A DNA stretch of 64,000 bases. Origin: Podarcis raffonei (taxonomy: Eukaryota; Chordata; Lepidosauria; Squamata; Lacertidae). The stretch covers positions 58,113,520 through 58,177,519 of the forward strand of contig NC_070602.1 in NCBI RefSeq assembly GCF_027172205.1, written 5' to 3'. The stretch's first letter is position 1; every line of letters begins with the position of its first letter. Below are positions 22,918 to 32,875 of this stretch, piece by piece. A model generated the notes under the pieces. The model did not search any database, was not told where the DNA came from, and saw nothing but the letters and a program-made list of their open reading frames with translations. The position numbers and the translations under genes were made by a program.

Positions 22918-23165
22918 GCTGTTGTTATTATTATTAGTATCCTTCTGTCTCAAGAGACACTGGAGTGTGCCTCCAGGGGGTGAAGTCAAAGGCTGGGTTA
23001 GCAGCACCAAAGTGACCTCTGCAGAGTGCAAGCCTAGGCAGTGTGTATGGAGCTCCTGGGCTGCCCAGACGACAAGACTCCTCTCTCAGCCTCGCTGATG
23101 TGGTCCAAAGGAAAGCAGAGCAATATGTTTGGCACCAGCTTGGCTGCAGGAGTTGCCAGAAAAAA
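22918..23165. repeat. Unassigned interspersed repeat candidate
   Basis: After a short (TTA)n it reads GTATCCTTCTGTCTCAAGAG, ACACTGGAGTGTGCCTCCAG and so on to GCTGCAGGAGTTGCCAGAAA. The leading ATT-rich stretch and GC-rich body look like a LINE-type or SINE-type repeat end, but the clade was not identified. Confidence 0.35.
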
Positions 23166-24179
23166 ATGGTGTACAAGGCACCATCTAACTGTCATAAGAT
23201 TTTCTTAAAAATAAATAAAAACCAAGTTTACATTTGCCAAGGATGCCAGTAAAATTTCTATTGTGTAGGGCTGGATCACATAAGACATAGCCTGCTGTTT
23301 CAAGGTCAAAGTTAACAGAAATTTGGCTTAGAGAAAGGAGAATTCTGCAGATTGGCTGAATACTAGACCTTTAATAATGACACTGAGAAACAGTTTTGGC
23401 ATACTGCACATCTATGTTTTTGAGATGCTGCTACCGAAGCTGCAAACAAACTAACAACCAACCAACAGTATTGGAAATAATATTTTAATATTAAGAAAAA
23501 ATAATAATCTTAAGAGACATATTTGCGGAATGTAGGTAAACCAACAGATGTGCCCCTAGAAATGGGTCATTTCTAAACTCTGTTGCAACAAAACACACAA
23601 GGATTCTTGCCTAGATTTCTTTCCGGTGTTCTTCGCTTACAGCAAAATCTCTGCTTTGAGAAAACGCCTTCAGAAAAGGAAGGAGCAGGATGAGTAAAGA
23701 GTCAAGGTATGTTAATTGTTTTCAATTATATAAAAGGCTGCTCTAACAGGATGAAAAAAAGGGGAGGGGAAATTCTCCCCAGTGACTTACAGAGAATAAC
23801 AGGGAAAGTCAGCAGTTTAAGCGTGTGAGCAACAGAAGTAAGTAGCAGTAACTAACAATTAGGAAATATGGTGGCAACCCATTACAGGGAATTTCTACAG
23901 TAGAATCCTATAAGAGAAGCTCCCCCTCAAAGTCCCTTCTATCGAGCTATTAAGATTGCTATATTTCATTTTTACTATAACTCCTTCTTGAACAGCCACA
24001 CATCAAGCAGAATTTCAGCAAGTGTTTTCCGGCATGAAGATGAACAAAGATTAGCACTACCCTTGCTGAATTGCCTCGTGTTTTCTTTTAAGTGTCACAG
24101 AAGCCCAGCCAGAAGAAAAGAAGCCGCCCAGCCTTCTTGCTAGGAATGACACAGGCACATACAGGAACGTGACCTGGCC
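23166..24179. other. Intergenic, no feature seen
   Basis: No gene, RNA or named repeat recognised. Confidence 0.4.
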
Positions 24180-24519
24180 ATAGCTGTCAACTTATAGATT
24201 TGAAAATAAGGGACCAGCAGCCTCGAAAATAAGGGATCAGCAGCCAAAAGAAGGGATCAACAATTACTTTGATACAATACATATTTTGTTGTGTGCAAAT
24301 GGCTTTGGATACCTATTAGGTCCATAAATTACCATATAGCATATATTCAACACAAAAAACCAGCAACAATTTGTTGTTGACAAAGGACAGCTGGACATAG
24401 AAAGGGCCCCATTACCTTCAGTAGCTTATTTAAGGGACATCATCAATAAGGGACAGCAGCGGGACATGGCGCTGGGATAAGGGACTGTCCCGCCAAATAA
24501 GGGACGCTTGACAGCTATG
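24180..24519. mobile_element. MITE with CATAGCTGTCAA ends
   Basis: The terminal inverted repeats are CATAGCTGTCAA (left) and TTGACAGCTATG (right, ending about 24519). They are flanked by ACCTGGC and ACCTGGG, consistent with a 7-8 bp hAT-like target duplication. Inside are several 'aaataagggac(c)agcag' units in both halves. It is non-coding. Confidence 0.75.
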
Positions 24520-24579
24520 ACCTGGGCACAGACAACTGGTATGTCAGTTCCAACGGATTCCCCTTTTCCTTGGCTGGTC

Positions 24580-24900
24580 ATAAGATCACAAGAGTCCTGC
24601 TGGACCAGGCGAATGGCTCATCTAATCCAGTTTCCTGTTCTCACAATGGCCAATCAGATGTTCATGGGAAGCTCACAAGCAGGACCTGAGCACTAGGCTA
24701 CTCTCCCTTCCTGTGGTTTCCAGAAACTGGTATTCAGAAGCACACAGCTTTCACTATAGTTGTAGTGTGGTAGAGGCTGGATGTCCACCTATCAGGGACA
24801 GCGTAGTAGTGTATTGCAGGCAATGGCCTGTGACTGTGACCTTTGAGGGCCTTTCTGACTGCATGATGCTGGTGGTTCAGAACAGGGGAGTCAACACCTA
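24580..24900 (-). repeat. Interspersed repeat, LINE-tail type
   Basis: 'gtcataagatcacaagagtc', 'ctgctggaccaggcgaatgg', 'gaagctcacaagcaggacct' and 'aaactggtattcagaagcac' form a long repeat common in reptiles. The first part is the opposite strand of the 14.75-kb and 62.2-kb tails. The clade is not assigned. Confidence 0.45.
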
Positions 24901-25874
24901 CTTTACATAACAGTCACTATAGTTTTCACAGTCTTTAAAAAATAAAAATAAGGTGCTTGACTTTTGGAATCCTTCTAGGCATTCAAATTCGGCACCTAAA
25001 CACCACAAAATGACAGATCCCAATGCTTGTTCCACTTTCATTCATTTTTCTGTACGATGGGAGTCTTTAATTACACAGATCGCCTCTGTCCAAAAGTTGT
25101 TCAGCTACGGTTCAGTTACTGAAAATTGTATGTGCAGAACATCAAAGAAAAAGCCATGGATTGCTTCTTCACTCGTGTACTTGAGAATGTCTGCAGCCGT
25201 CATGTGAAATTCATGTGAGATTCGCTTTCCATAGCTCAGAAATATAGTAATTAAAATTGTGGTAGAGTCCCCGAGAAAGTTTATTGCAGCTGAAGTCAAG
25301 TATTAACTTGCCAATTTTACAAGCAACAAAGCCAGCCATGTGTGAGATGTTAGCGGAAAGCATGTCAGCTACATGTTGCTCTCTTGTAACGTTATTTTGT
25401 AAATTCAGCGCTAGATTCAGGGTCTGCCAATTCCTTCCTAGTGCCAAACACAAAGAATGCGCCAGTTAACCGGCAATCTTTCAAGCTGCACAAGCGTGAA
25501 AAGGAAATGTAGCACCTTGGGGCAAGGGCAGGTCCCCTTTGCAGAAACACCAGGTGCATGGATAAGCAGTGATAGAAACTCAAATATATAAGCTACGGTA
25601 GGTGCCAAATGGCTCCTTGAACTGGGGTGACAGTTGCCAAATAGAAATGCCTAGTTGCCATTTTTGGGCCAGGTGGCTCCTAAGTTGTACTTTTCAATAC
25701 TGCTTTTGGGTTCCTGAAACTCATTCTGATAATGCAGATAAAATCCAATGGATAGAATTTTACAGGATGTGCTGCTAGTGTGTGAAAACAGTCCAGGTCC
25801 AAGGATCCCCAGGCATGAACCTCCAGGCGCCATCCTACCACCCGGGAATCTTCACTTGGTCGCAAGTGGCCAAT
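24901..25874. other. Intergenic, no feature seen
   Basis: Open frames of 60-85 codons on both strands overlap and show no domain. Confidence 0.4.
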
Positions 25875-26195
25875 AAGGTAAAGGGACCCCTGACTGTTAG
25901 GTCCAGTTGCGGACGACTCTGGGGTTGCAGTGCTCATCTCGTTTGATTGGCCGAGGGAGCCAGTGTACAGCTTCCGGGTCATGTGGCCAGCATGACTAAG
26001 CCGCTTCTGGCAAACCAGAGCAGTGCATGGAAACACCATTTACAGTACCTTCCTGCTATTTATCTTCCTGCATTTCGTGCTTTCGAACTGCTAGGTGGGC
26101 AGGAGCAGGGACCGAGCAACGGGAGCTCACCCCGTCACGGGGATTCGAACCGCCGACATTCTGATCGGCAAGCCCTAGGCTCTGTGGTTTAACCA
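25875..26195 (-). mobile_element. Sauria-type tRNA-derived SINE
   Basis: The reversed tail GGTAAAGGGACCCCTGAC leads into the body (CTTCCGGGTCATGTGGCCAG) and the tRNA head GGGGATTCGAACCGCCGAC ... TGTGGTTTAACC, with the B box reversed. It is slightly shortened at the head. Confidence 0.9.
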
Positions 26196-26262
26196 GGTGC
26201 AAAATGTGCCTGGCTGATTTTGAACACTGTGGATATGGCTATATAACCAACGTATTATCTAT

Positions 26263-26486
26263 TACAGTCATACCTTGGTTCTCAAACGCCTTGGTACTCT
26301 CACGTTTTGGCTCCCCAACACCGCAAACCCAGAAGTAAGTGTTCTGGTTTGCAAACATTTTTCGGAAGCTGAATGTCTGGTGCGGCTTCCACTTGATTGC
26401 AGGAAGCTCCTTGGTTTTTGAACTGTTTTGGGAGTTGAACGGACTCCTGGAACAGATTGAGTTCAAGAACCAAGGTACCATTGTGT
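26263..26486 (+). mobile_element. Tigger-like MITE, older subfamily
   Basis: The ends ACAGTCATACCTTGGTTCTC and GAACCAAGGTACCATTGTGT are inverted and imperfect. The inner text 'aacccagaagtaagtgttct' matches other Tigger-type MITEs. It is more diverged than the copies at 8.6 and 9.0 kb. Confidence 0.7.
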
Positions 26487-27214
26487 TACTGTTATGTACT
26501 TAAGAACAGAACAATCATTAAAATGATTGGCTACTCAAGAAAAAATTAAACAACTGCATAGGTCTGTCAGAATAGTCTTCAAGGGACGCCTGAAAGTCAT
26601 AAGTGTGAAAGCCTGCAGAATCTCCGCTTGGGACGGGCTAAGCTTAAATGTCCAAATTCTGGTCAAGGCCAGTGGAGCCTCTGTAACATGGGGGACAACT
26701 AACCGCGATCTTCCAGATAATCTCAATGATCAAATGGAGATACACAAGCTCAGGCAGTCCATCTGCCCCATCAGCAGTCTAGCCGCTGCCTTGTGCACCA
26801 GCCGAAGCTCCCAGACTGGGGCCCAACATGTACAGACATACCGCTTTCCTTGACAATCAAGAACTTTGTGCGTACAACAGTATACATGCTGGGTGCTTTC
26901 TGACTAATGCTGTATGTCCCAGAGGGGCAAGATGGCATTGGGTACAGGGCTAGTACGTACAGTCCTGCCACTCCGCTCAAATGTTCACTGAACGGCTATG
27001 GTCCCCCCCCCCAAAAAAAGAGATCTATTCAATAGTTGAATAGATCAATAGTTGTTTTTCCATCTAGACAGAAATAATATGGTGGACCTCTGCTGGTGGA
27101 AGCAACCACAAAGTACTTATAAAGTCACCTTGGTAGCCAATTTGTGACACAGTGCTACAAACAGCACAGGCAATCCGGGTTCATGGTAAGCTTGGACAAG
27201 AGCAGGAGCTCCAA
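26487..27214. other. Intergenic, no feature seen
   Basis: The open frame at 26527-26853 has no recognised domain and is probably chance. Confidence 0.4.
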
Positions 27215-27356
27215 TGACATGAATGGGGAAGCCTGTGGCTCTCTAGATGCTGCTGGACTACAACTCCCATCATCCTTGACCATTGGCCTGGCTGGCTGTG
27301 GCTGATGGGAACTGAAGTCTAACATCAGGAAGGCTCTACATTGGCCACTCTGGTTT
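27215..27356. mobile_element. hAT-type MITE, palindromic
   Basis: CTGGACTACAACTCCCATCA pairs with GCTGATGGGAACTGAAGTCT around CCATTGGCCTGGCTGGCTG. Same family as 12.6 and 42.3 kb. Confidence 0.65.
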
Positions 27357-27650
27357 AGGGTAAAGGGATGGTGGCACCCTCTGAGGTGATCATGAGTACT
27401 GTGGTGAATGCTGTGGCATGGGGAGAGAGGTGCAGGGGCCAGGGAGAGGCAATGGTTGATGGTAAAACCAACCTGGAGGCAGGCAATTCACTAAATGGGA
27501 TGCTGGCTCATGCAGAACTCGCCCCGATTGGCTGCCACAACATTCTCCTCACTGTGCCTGTTTGTATTCTTCCCAGCTGCACCCAGTGAGAGTTCACATC
27601 CAGGCCTAAACCTGGGACCTCTCACAGAAGAAACCTGGGTTGCTCTACAG

Positions 27651-27941
27651 CAGTGGTTCTTAAAGGGTATGGCGAGAGAGGATGGCAAGTGGGGCGGGGA
27701 GATTCAGGAACCACCAGCATCATATTTTTGGAATGATTCATGTACTTACGATATGTAGCTGCATTGTTTTTTACTTTCTGGATGTCCCATGATCATGTGT
27801 TCTATGTTATAAATCAAGGACTGCTAGTTGTTGTTTCTTTTTTGTTTCCTGATGGATTTCTTATCAATAAAAATGTGGTATGGCGAAAGCAAATTTTTAT
27901 TCTGAATGTGTGGCCCAGAGAAAAAGGTGTGAGAACCACTG
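27651..27941. mobile_element. hAT (Charlie-like) MITE
   Basis: The inverted ends CAGTGGTTCTTAAAG and GTGAGAACCACTG are the standard hAT-Charlie termini. Between them lies about 270 bp of AT-rich non-coding sequence. The flanks CTCTACAG and TTCTGTAC are a weak, decayed 8-bp duplication. Confidence 0.75.
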
Positions 27942-28600
27942 TTCTGTACGATTAGAGCTCCATGGTATCCCACACATTGCCTGTAGTGGGGAAGAGGGAT
28001 GCCATGGGGGCATTTTCCTGTTTCTGGAAATGGATTGGCTCCCTATATGCCTGACCAATGTAGGAGCCTACTTGCTGCTCAGCAATTGGCGAGAACGTGC
28101 GATATTGCTCTGGAATTCAGCTGATTGGCTCTGAAAGCCCATCTTTGAAAGCTACTGTAGCTCCTGCTCAGGTGAACTCTGACAGGTGTGGTGCCAGTCA
28201 CTTGCTATCTATGTAATGGCAGCTGACTTGGCTGGTGGGTAGTTCCACCTGTCAAAGGTGGCCCACAGAGAATGGAGGATTAAGGAATCCAGCCTGCAGT
28301 CTGGCCCATTTCCCATCCAGTACTGGATGCTTCTATTTGCTATGGGCTGTGTGTTTTGGAGTGCTTGTGTTTTCTCCTTTTCAGTTTTTGTGCTGGGAAT
28401 GTATAGCATCCTGACTACATGATGCTAGCTAGCATAAGCCGACCTCCCAGCTTGCTGGGTGAGACCCTCAGATTGACCCATAAATCAGTCTTGGAGCAAA
28501 GCAGAGAGCAAGAAGAGAAAGAAATAAGCAAGGTTAAGTGCAAATGCCGTTCTGTAAGTGGTTTGTCTATAGCAGCCACAGCCCCAACCTTTTTTTTTTT
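27942..28600. other. Region downstream of FADD, 3' UTR or intergenic
   Basis: No coding feature. Part may be FADD 3' UTR if polyadenylation is distal. An ATTAAA on the minus strand near 28622-28630, 30 bases after the FADD stop, is a nearer candidate signal. Confidence 0.35.
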
Positions 28601-28659
28601 AAATGACAGCTCAACTGTGTCTTTAATTTTCCATTTCATGTCATCTTTTCCCATTGATT

Positions 28660-28940
28660 TCATTGTCCAGTTTCCCGTTGCAAAGCTTCTTCAACATAGT
28701 CTGCCGCAAGTTTCATATGACAGTTCTTGAGGGCTTTTATTACATCGTCAACCTTTGCTTCCTTCCCCCTTGATTTCCGCCACTCTAGAAGCGATTGCAT
28801 CATTTGTTCATGCATGTTATATGGATTGGCGGTTACAATTCTATCGATTTTGACTTCTGAGATGCCAAGTTTTCGAATGAGCATTCTCCAGTTTTTCCCA
28901 ACGTGATCACATATGATCTCAAATGCTTTGTCCAGCTTAC
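28660..28940 (-). CDS. FADD: FADD coding exon 2 (death domain)
   Basis: Acceptor TTTTTAG lies just above 28940. The exon reads on in phase (C|GT = Arg, then [17 protein letters not shown]) to the TGA at 28662-28660. It holds the complete six-helix death domain and only six residues or so beyond it. Confidence 0.95.
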
Positions 28941-31560
28941 CTAAAAACAAAATCATAGTTTGCGTCAACTTGCTAATTCACAATGGACCATTTAACGCTC
29001 CTCTTGTCATACTCCAGAGAATACTCTGTCTTGACCCTCCTACTTGTCCTACTGTGAAACACTCGGGGTTATGGCGTGACACTCAAGAGATGGGACAGGA
29101 CTCCAGTCTGGGTGCTACTTCCCATATTTGCCACCCAGCCAACCCCATTTTTCATCTTGAGGTGTGCAGGGCCTCTGGGTATCTACATAGCCAGCGAGAA
29201 GTTCACTGGCCAACCTTTGACTGTACTTAAGGAGTAAGGAGCCTCAAGCCCAGGGGCCTAAATAAGCCCATCAGGCCTCCCCATTTGGCCCATGAGGTCT
29301 TTCCGGCCAAGCCACACCCACATGCCCTACGCCTGACATCATACATGATGCCAGATATGGAGTGGAACATGCAGTTACTTGGCTGTGATGAAATGAGGTT
29401 TGCAGGCATTGCCAAGCAGTTGATTGGTGCTGCCTGCAAAACCCCATGCAAAGCACTGGGCCCAGGGATTCCCAGTACTTGACAATCAGCTGATCGCTGG
29501 TACTTTGTGCACGGTGCATTTGCCCACACACTCTGATTTCAAACCAGGCTTGCATGTGTGTGTATCACCTGCCATTGTGACATCAGGTGATGGACAAGAG
29601 AGCAGCCTCACTCATCTGTCAAACTTGGCTAATGGTGAAGAGGTGGGGGAGAGAGAACCATCAGGCCCATTGGTCAGATTTGAGAAGCTCAGAAAAGGCC
29701 ATAGCTCAGAGGAGTTTCTAACTGCCTTCTGCCAGCAGCGATCAGCTGATTGTCGAATACTGGGAATCTCTGGGCCCAACGCTTTGCAGGCACTACTGAT
29801 CAGCATCTTGGCGATGCCTGCAAACATCATTTCCTGTAAGCACACACAAAGTGTCTGTTTATTTTTATATTGGGAAACAGGAAAAGAGTTACCATCTTTT
29901 TTCCTTGCAGGATATCTTAAAGAAAAAAGTTTAAGAGGAGTTCTGGAATGCAGATGGCATTAGCCCTATTCAGGGATTCACACAAAGCAGGGAGGAGGCA
30001 GAGCTGCACAGACAAATCCTGTCCCCAATATTTACATAGAGGCTCCTCTTCAGACTTTCAAGTGTTCAGTGTGAAGATGGATGTCTGAGCATGTTGGAAG
30101 CATCATGATAATGCCTGCATTATTAGAACTCTCAATCATAGGGAAGCTTCTTTATGCATTCAGTCAAATGTATACAGAAGGCCCCCATAAGTCCTTTATG
30201 CTGAACATGTAAGGGCCTAAGTATGAGCCCGTGCACAAGGGAACACTGGAGGATGGGCTTGCCAATGCACCTCCTCCTCACTCCCTCTGACAGTCTGGAG
30301 CCTCCATTTGTTTCCAACTACAACTCCTATCAAGCCCCAGTCAAAATGGCCACACTGGCTGGGGCTGATGGGAGTTTTAGTGGTGAAAGCTGCTCTAAGG
30401 CCTCACGTGTACAGGTGTGCAAACACCTAAATAAGGCTAGTGGGCTAAGCAAATTGTTTCAAGTTGTTAAAAGCAAGAACCCTAGACAAGACAGCTTGAT
30501 CAGCTTTCATAGCAGCTTGATCAAGATGAAGCTAAAGTTGAAGGTTAAAAGGTAAAGGGACCTCTGACCATTAGGTCCAGTCGTGACCGACTGTGGGGTT
30601 GCGGCGCTCATCTCGCTTTACTGGCCGAGGGAGCTGGCGTACAGCTTCCGGGTCATGTGGCCAGCATGACTAAGCTGCTTCTGGCGAACCAGAACAGCGC
30701 ACGGAAACGCCGTTTACCTTCCTGCCAGAGTGGTACCTATTTATCTACTTGCACTTTGACGTGCTTTTGAACTGCTAGGTTGGCAGGAGCAAAGACTGAA
30801 CAACGGGAGCTCACCCCGTCGCGGGGATTCGAACCACTGACCTTCTGATCTGCAAGTCCTTGGCTCAGTGGTTTAACCCACAGCGCCACCTGCATCCCTC
30901 AAAAAGTTGAAGGTTAGGCAATGCAAAAAGGTGAACTGAGCTGCTTCAGGCAGCATTATTATTATCATTATTACTATTAGTAGTAGTAGTATTAAGAAAT
31001 TACCCTAAGCCCTATGGTCAAGTCACAACAATTAAATGACATAATCAATATTAAAACACAAATTTAAAAACTGTGGAAAACAACTTAAAATTACAAAACT
31101 AAGGTGGGCCCTGAAAATATACACCTCAAGTGTCAAAAGCCAGAGTATGGGTGTAGAACACTTTTAGCTCCTTACAGGCTACAAACTCAATAATAAAGAA
31201 ACAAATTTTCATATGCCAAAGCTCACTTCCTTAGATTAAACAAAAAAGTCATTTCCACCTACGTTTTTCTTGTGCATCCAGCTGATCTTCCGGGTCCCCA
31301 CTTGTGCCTTCTTCAAACTGCCTAAGCAAAGTCAGCAGATCTTCTCTTTGCAGGCTTTTGAAGGCGTGCTCCAAGAACTCCACCTTGGTCCTCGTAACTA
31401 TTTCCTGTTCCAGGAAAATGTTGAATAGATCGAGGCCACTTTGCACGGCCTCGAGCTTTTTTTTGCCAATGCGATCCCGGCAAAGGAACTTGAGATCGGC
31501 GAGCTCCTTTGGAGAAAGGCTCCTCGAGAATAAATTCAGCAGATCCAAAAACGGATCCAT
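28660..31560 (-). CDS. FADD: FADD, Fas-associated death domain adaptor (two coding exons)
   Basis: Coding exons 31263-31560 and 28660-28940 join in phase to 192 residues plus stop. FADD is the cytosolic adaptor that links death receptors such as Fas to procaspase-8 and -10. Seen: a death effector domain at residues 1-83 ([36 protein letters not shown], with the RxDL motif as REDL), a short acidic linker, and a death domain at about 104-185 ([46 protein letters not shown]). The two-exon structure, with the intron just after the DED, is that of vertebrate FADD. Human FADD has 208 residues; this one ends at ...QRETGQ, without the serine-rich tail. It lies 15 kb downstream of ANO1 on the same strand, as in other amniotes. 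The start ATG at 31558-31560 begins with the conserved MDPF. Confidence 0.96.
29387..29833. repeat. Unassigned element with ~110-bp inverted repeats, in FADD intron
   Basis: The left arm 29387-29500 (GATGAAATGAGGTTTGCAGG ... GACAATCAGCTGATCGCTGG) recurs inverted at 29731-29833 (GCCAGCAGCGATCAGCTGAT ... CCTGCAAACATCATTTCC). Identity is roughly 80%, apart from a small internal indel. The spacer is about 230 bp. It looks like a non-autonomous DNA element or two inverted copies of one repeat, inside the intron between the two FADD coding exons. Confidence 0.7.
30534..30916 (-). mobile_element. Sauria-type SINE with 14-bp target duplication
   Basis: AAAGTTGAAGGTTA is duplicated at 30534-30547 and 30903-30916. 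Between them is a full SINE on the minus strand, from the reversed tail AAGGTAAAGGGACCTCTGAC to the head TTTAACCCACAGCGCCACC. It lies in the FADD intron. Few mutations and a perfect duplication suggest a recent insertion. Confidence 0.95.
30950..31170 (-). repeat. Degenerate L2-type LINE 3' region
   Basis: (ATT)n with ATC/AGT variants is followed by an A-rich, GC-poor body typical of decayed L2 ends. Weakly supported. Confidence 0.35.
31263..31560 (-). CDS. FADD: FADD coding exon 1 (death effector domain)
   Basis: It starts at ATG 31560-31558 and runs to 31263, followed by donor GTAGGT (31262-31257). It encodes residues 1-99 plus the first base of codon 100 (phase 1). The whole death effector domain is in this exon. 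Confidence 0.95.
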
Positions 31561-31896
31561 TTCTGGGGAACCTAGGAAGAGCAAGGCGGGAGATTAGGGT
31601 GTCCATATTAAAGGCATCAGTATTCAGGAAACCTTTCTCCTTTTTAAATAGAATACTGCTTTAATGCAGTTTTTTTTTTATGGGCAGAGAAACATCTAGC
31701 AAAGATGCATTTGAACCCGAGGGCGATCATCGGGCAGAAAACGCAACTTTTTAAAATCTGACTTTCTCTTTCACTTTGTTTTCTAAACTTTCCCCCCAAA
31801 ACAAACGCTAGGAAACTTTTTGCGCGGCGCTGAAATCTCGATAGGAGGTTGGAAAAAATGGAAAACTTAAGTTTTTAGAAAGCTTTACATACTTAC

Positions 31897-32110
31897 TTGC
31901 TGGTTGAAACTTTGTTGTCGATCCGGAGGCTCCGGCGTCATCCGGAGGGAGGTCGCTTCCCTTTCGGGGCCCTCCGCCCACGCCGCGCAGCTTGCCTCTC
32001 TCCGGAAATCCGAGGCAAGGGAGAGAATCGCAGGGCGCTCCGCGGACACTAGGGGGCAGCATTGGCACAGCTTTTGCAACTAGCGCCGCTGTTAACACGA
32101 CCCAAGCCAG
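31897..32110 (-). promoter_or_regulatory. FADD: FADD promoter region and probable 5' leader exon
   Basis: A GC- and CpG-richer stretch sits upstream of the FADD start. A strong donor (CAGCAA|GTAAGTATG, last exonic base 31897) is matched by an acceptor 300 bp downstream (CTCTTCCTAG, exon resumes at 31571, 11 bases before the FADD ATG). This predicts a 325-bp intron in the 5' leader. The transcription start is not visible and is assumed to lie near 32.1 kb. Confidence 0.5.
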
Positions 32111-32300
32111 CCAGAGAAGAAAGCTCAGAAATAAATGTACGGCTTTTCTAGTTAAGCATTTCACTTAAAAATATGGAGGTGTTGTTACACACTGCATTAA
32201 AATTCTGGCTGCTCCGTTGCAGAAACATTGTTTGTGCATTTCTGCAACCACCAGTTCTCCGCTCTGCATCGTTTTATTTTCTAAGTTGTGGACATTGTAT

Positions 32301-32301
<1 letters not shown>

Positions 32302-32347
<46 letters not shown>

Positions 32348-32382
32348 TATAATTATTATTATTATTATTATTATTTATTTAT
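32302..32382. repeat. (TAA)n-(TTA)n palindromic microsatellite
   Basis: About 16 TAA units run into about 10 TTA units through AATTATAATTATT. The two halves are complementary and could fold on themselves. It lies about 200 bp upstream of the presumed FADD leader. Confidence 0.9.
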
Positions 32383-32386
32383 ACCA

Positions 32387-32875
32387 CAGGCATCACCTTG
32401 CCAACAAATGTCCGCATAGTTAAAGCTATGGTTTTCCCAGTAGTGATGTATGGAAGTGAGAGCTGGACCATAAAGAAGGCTGATCGCTGAAGAATTGATG
32501 CTATTGAATTATGGTGCTGGAGGAGACTCTTGAGAGTCCCATGGACTGCAAGAAGATCAAACCTATCCATTCTGAAGGAAATCAGCCCTGAGTGCTCACT
32601 GGAAGGACAGATCTTGAAGCTTAGGCTCCAATACTTTGGCTACCTCATGAGAAGAGAAGAAGGGTCCCTGGAAAAGACCCTGATGCTGGGAAAGATGGAG
32701 GGCACAAGGAGAAGGGGACGACAGAGGACGAGATGGTTGGACAGTGTTCTCGAAGCTACAAACATGAGTCTGACCAAACTGCGGGAGGCAGTGGAAGACA
32801 GAAGTGCCTGGCGTGCTCTGGTCCATGGGATCACGAAGAGCCGGACACAACCAAACAACTAAACAACAACAACAA
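32387..32875 (+). mobile_element. BovB (RTE) LINE 3' end
   Basis: The translation shows the BovB C-terminal region: KAMVFPVVMYGSESWTIKKA, an in-frame TGA near 32488, then ELWCWRRLLRVPWTARRSN, LQYFGYLMRREEGSLEKTLM and RGRQRTRWLDSVLEATNMSL to KSRTQPNN. It ends in an AACAACAAC tail. BovB is known in squamates and ruminants through horizontal transfer. Confidence 0.93.

Noticed and set aside
29424-29963. 179-codon open frame in the FADD intron
   Set aside because: It crosses both arms of the inverted repeat and has no homology I recognise. Overlapping frames exist on the other strand.
28660-31560. FADD as a processed pseudogene, because an A10 run lies soon after its stop
   Set aside because: The coding region is split by a proper GT-AG intron, stays in phase, and sits in the conserved position beside ANO1.
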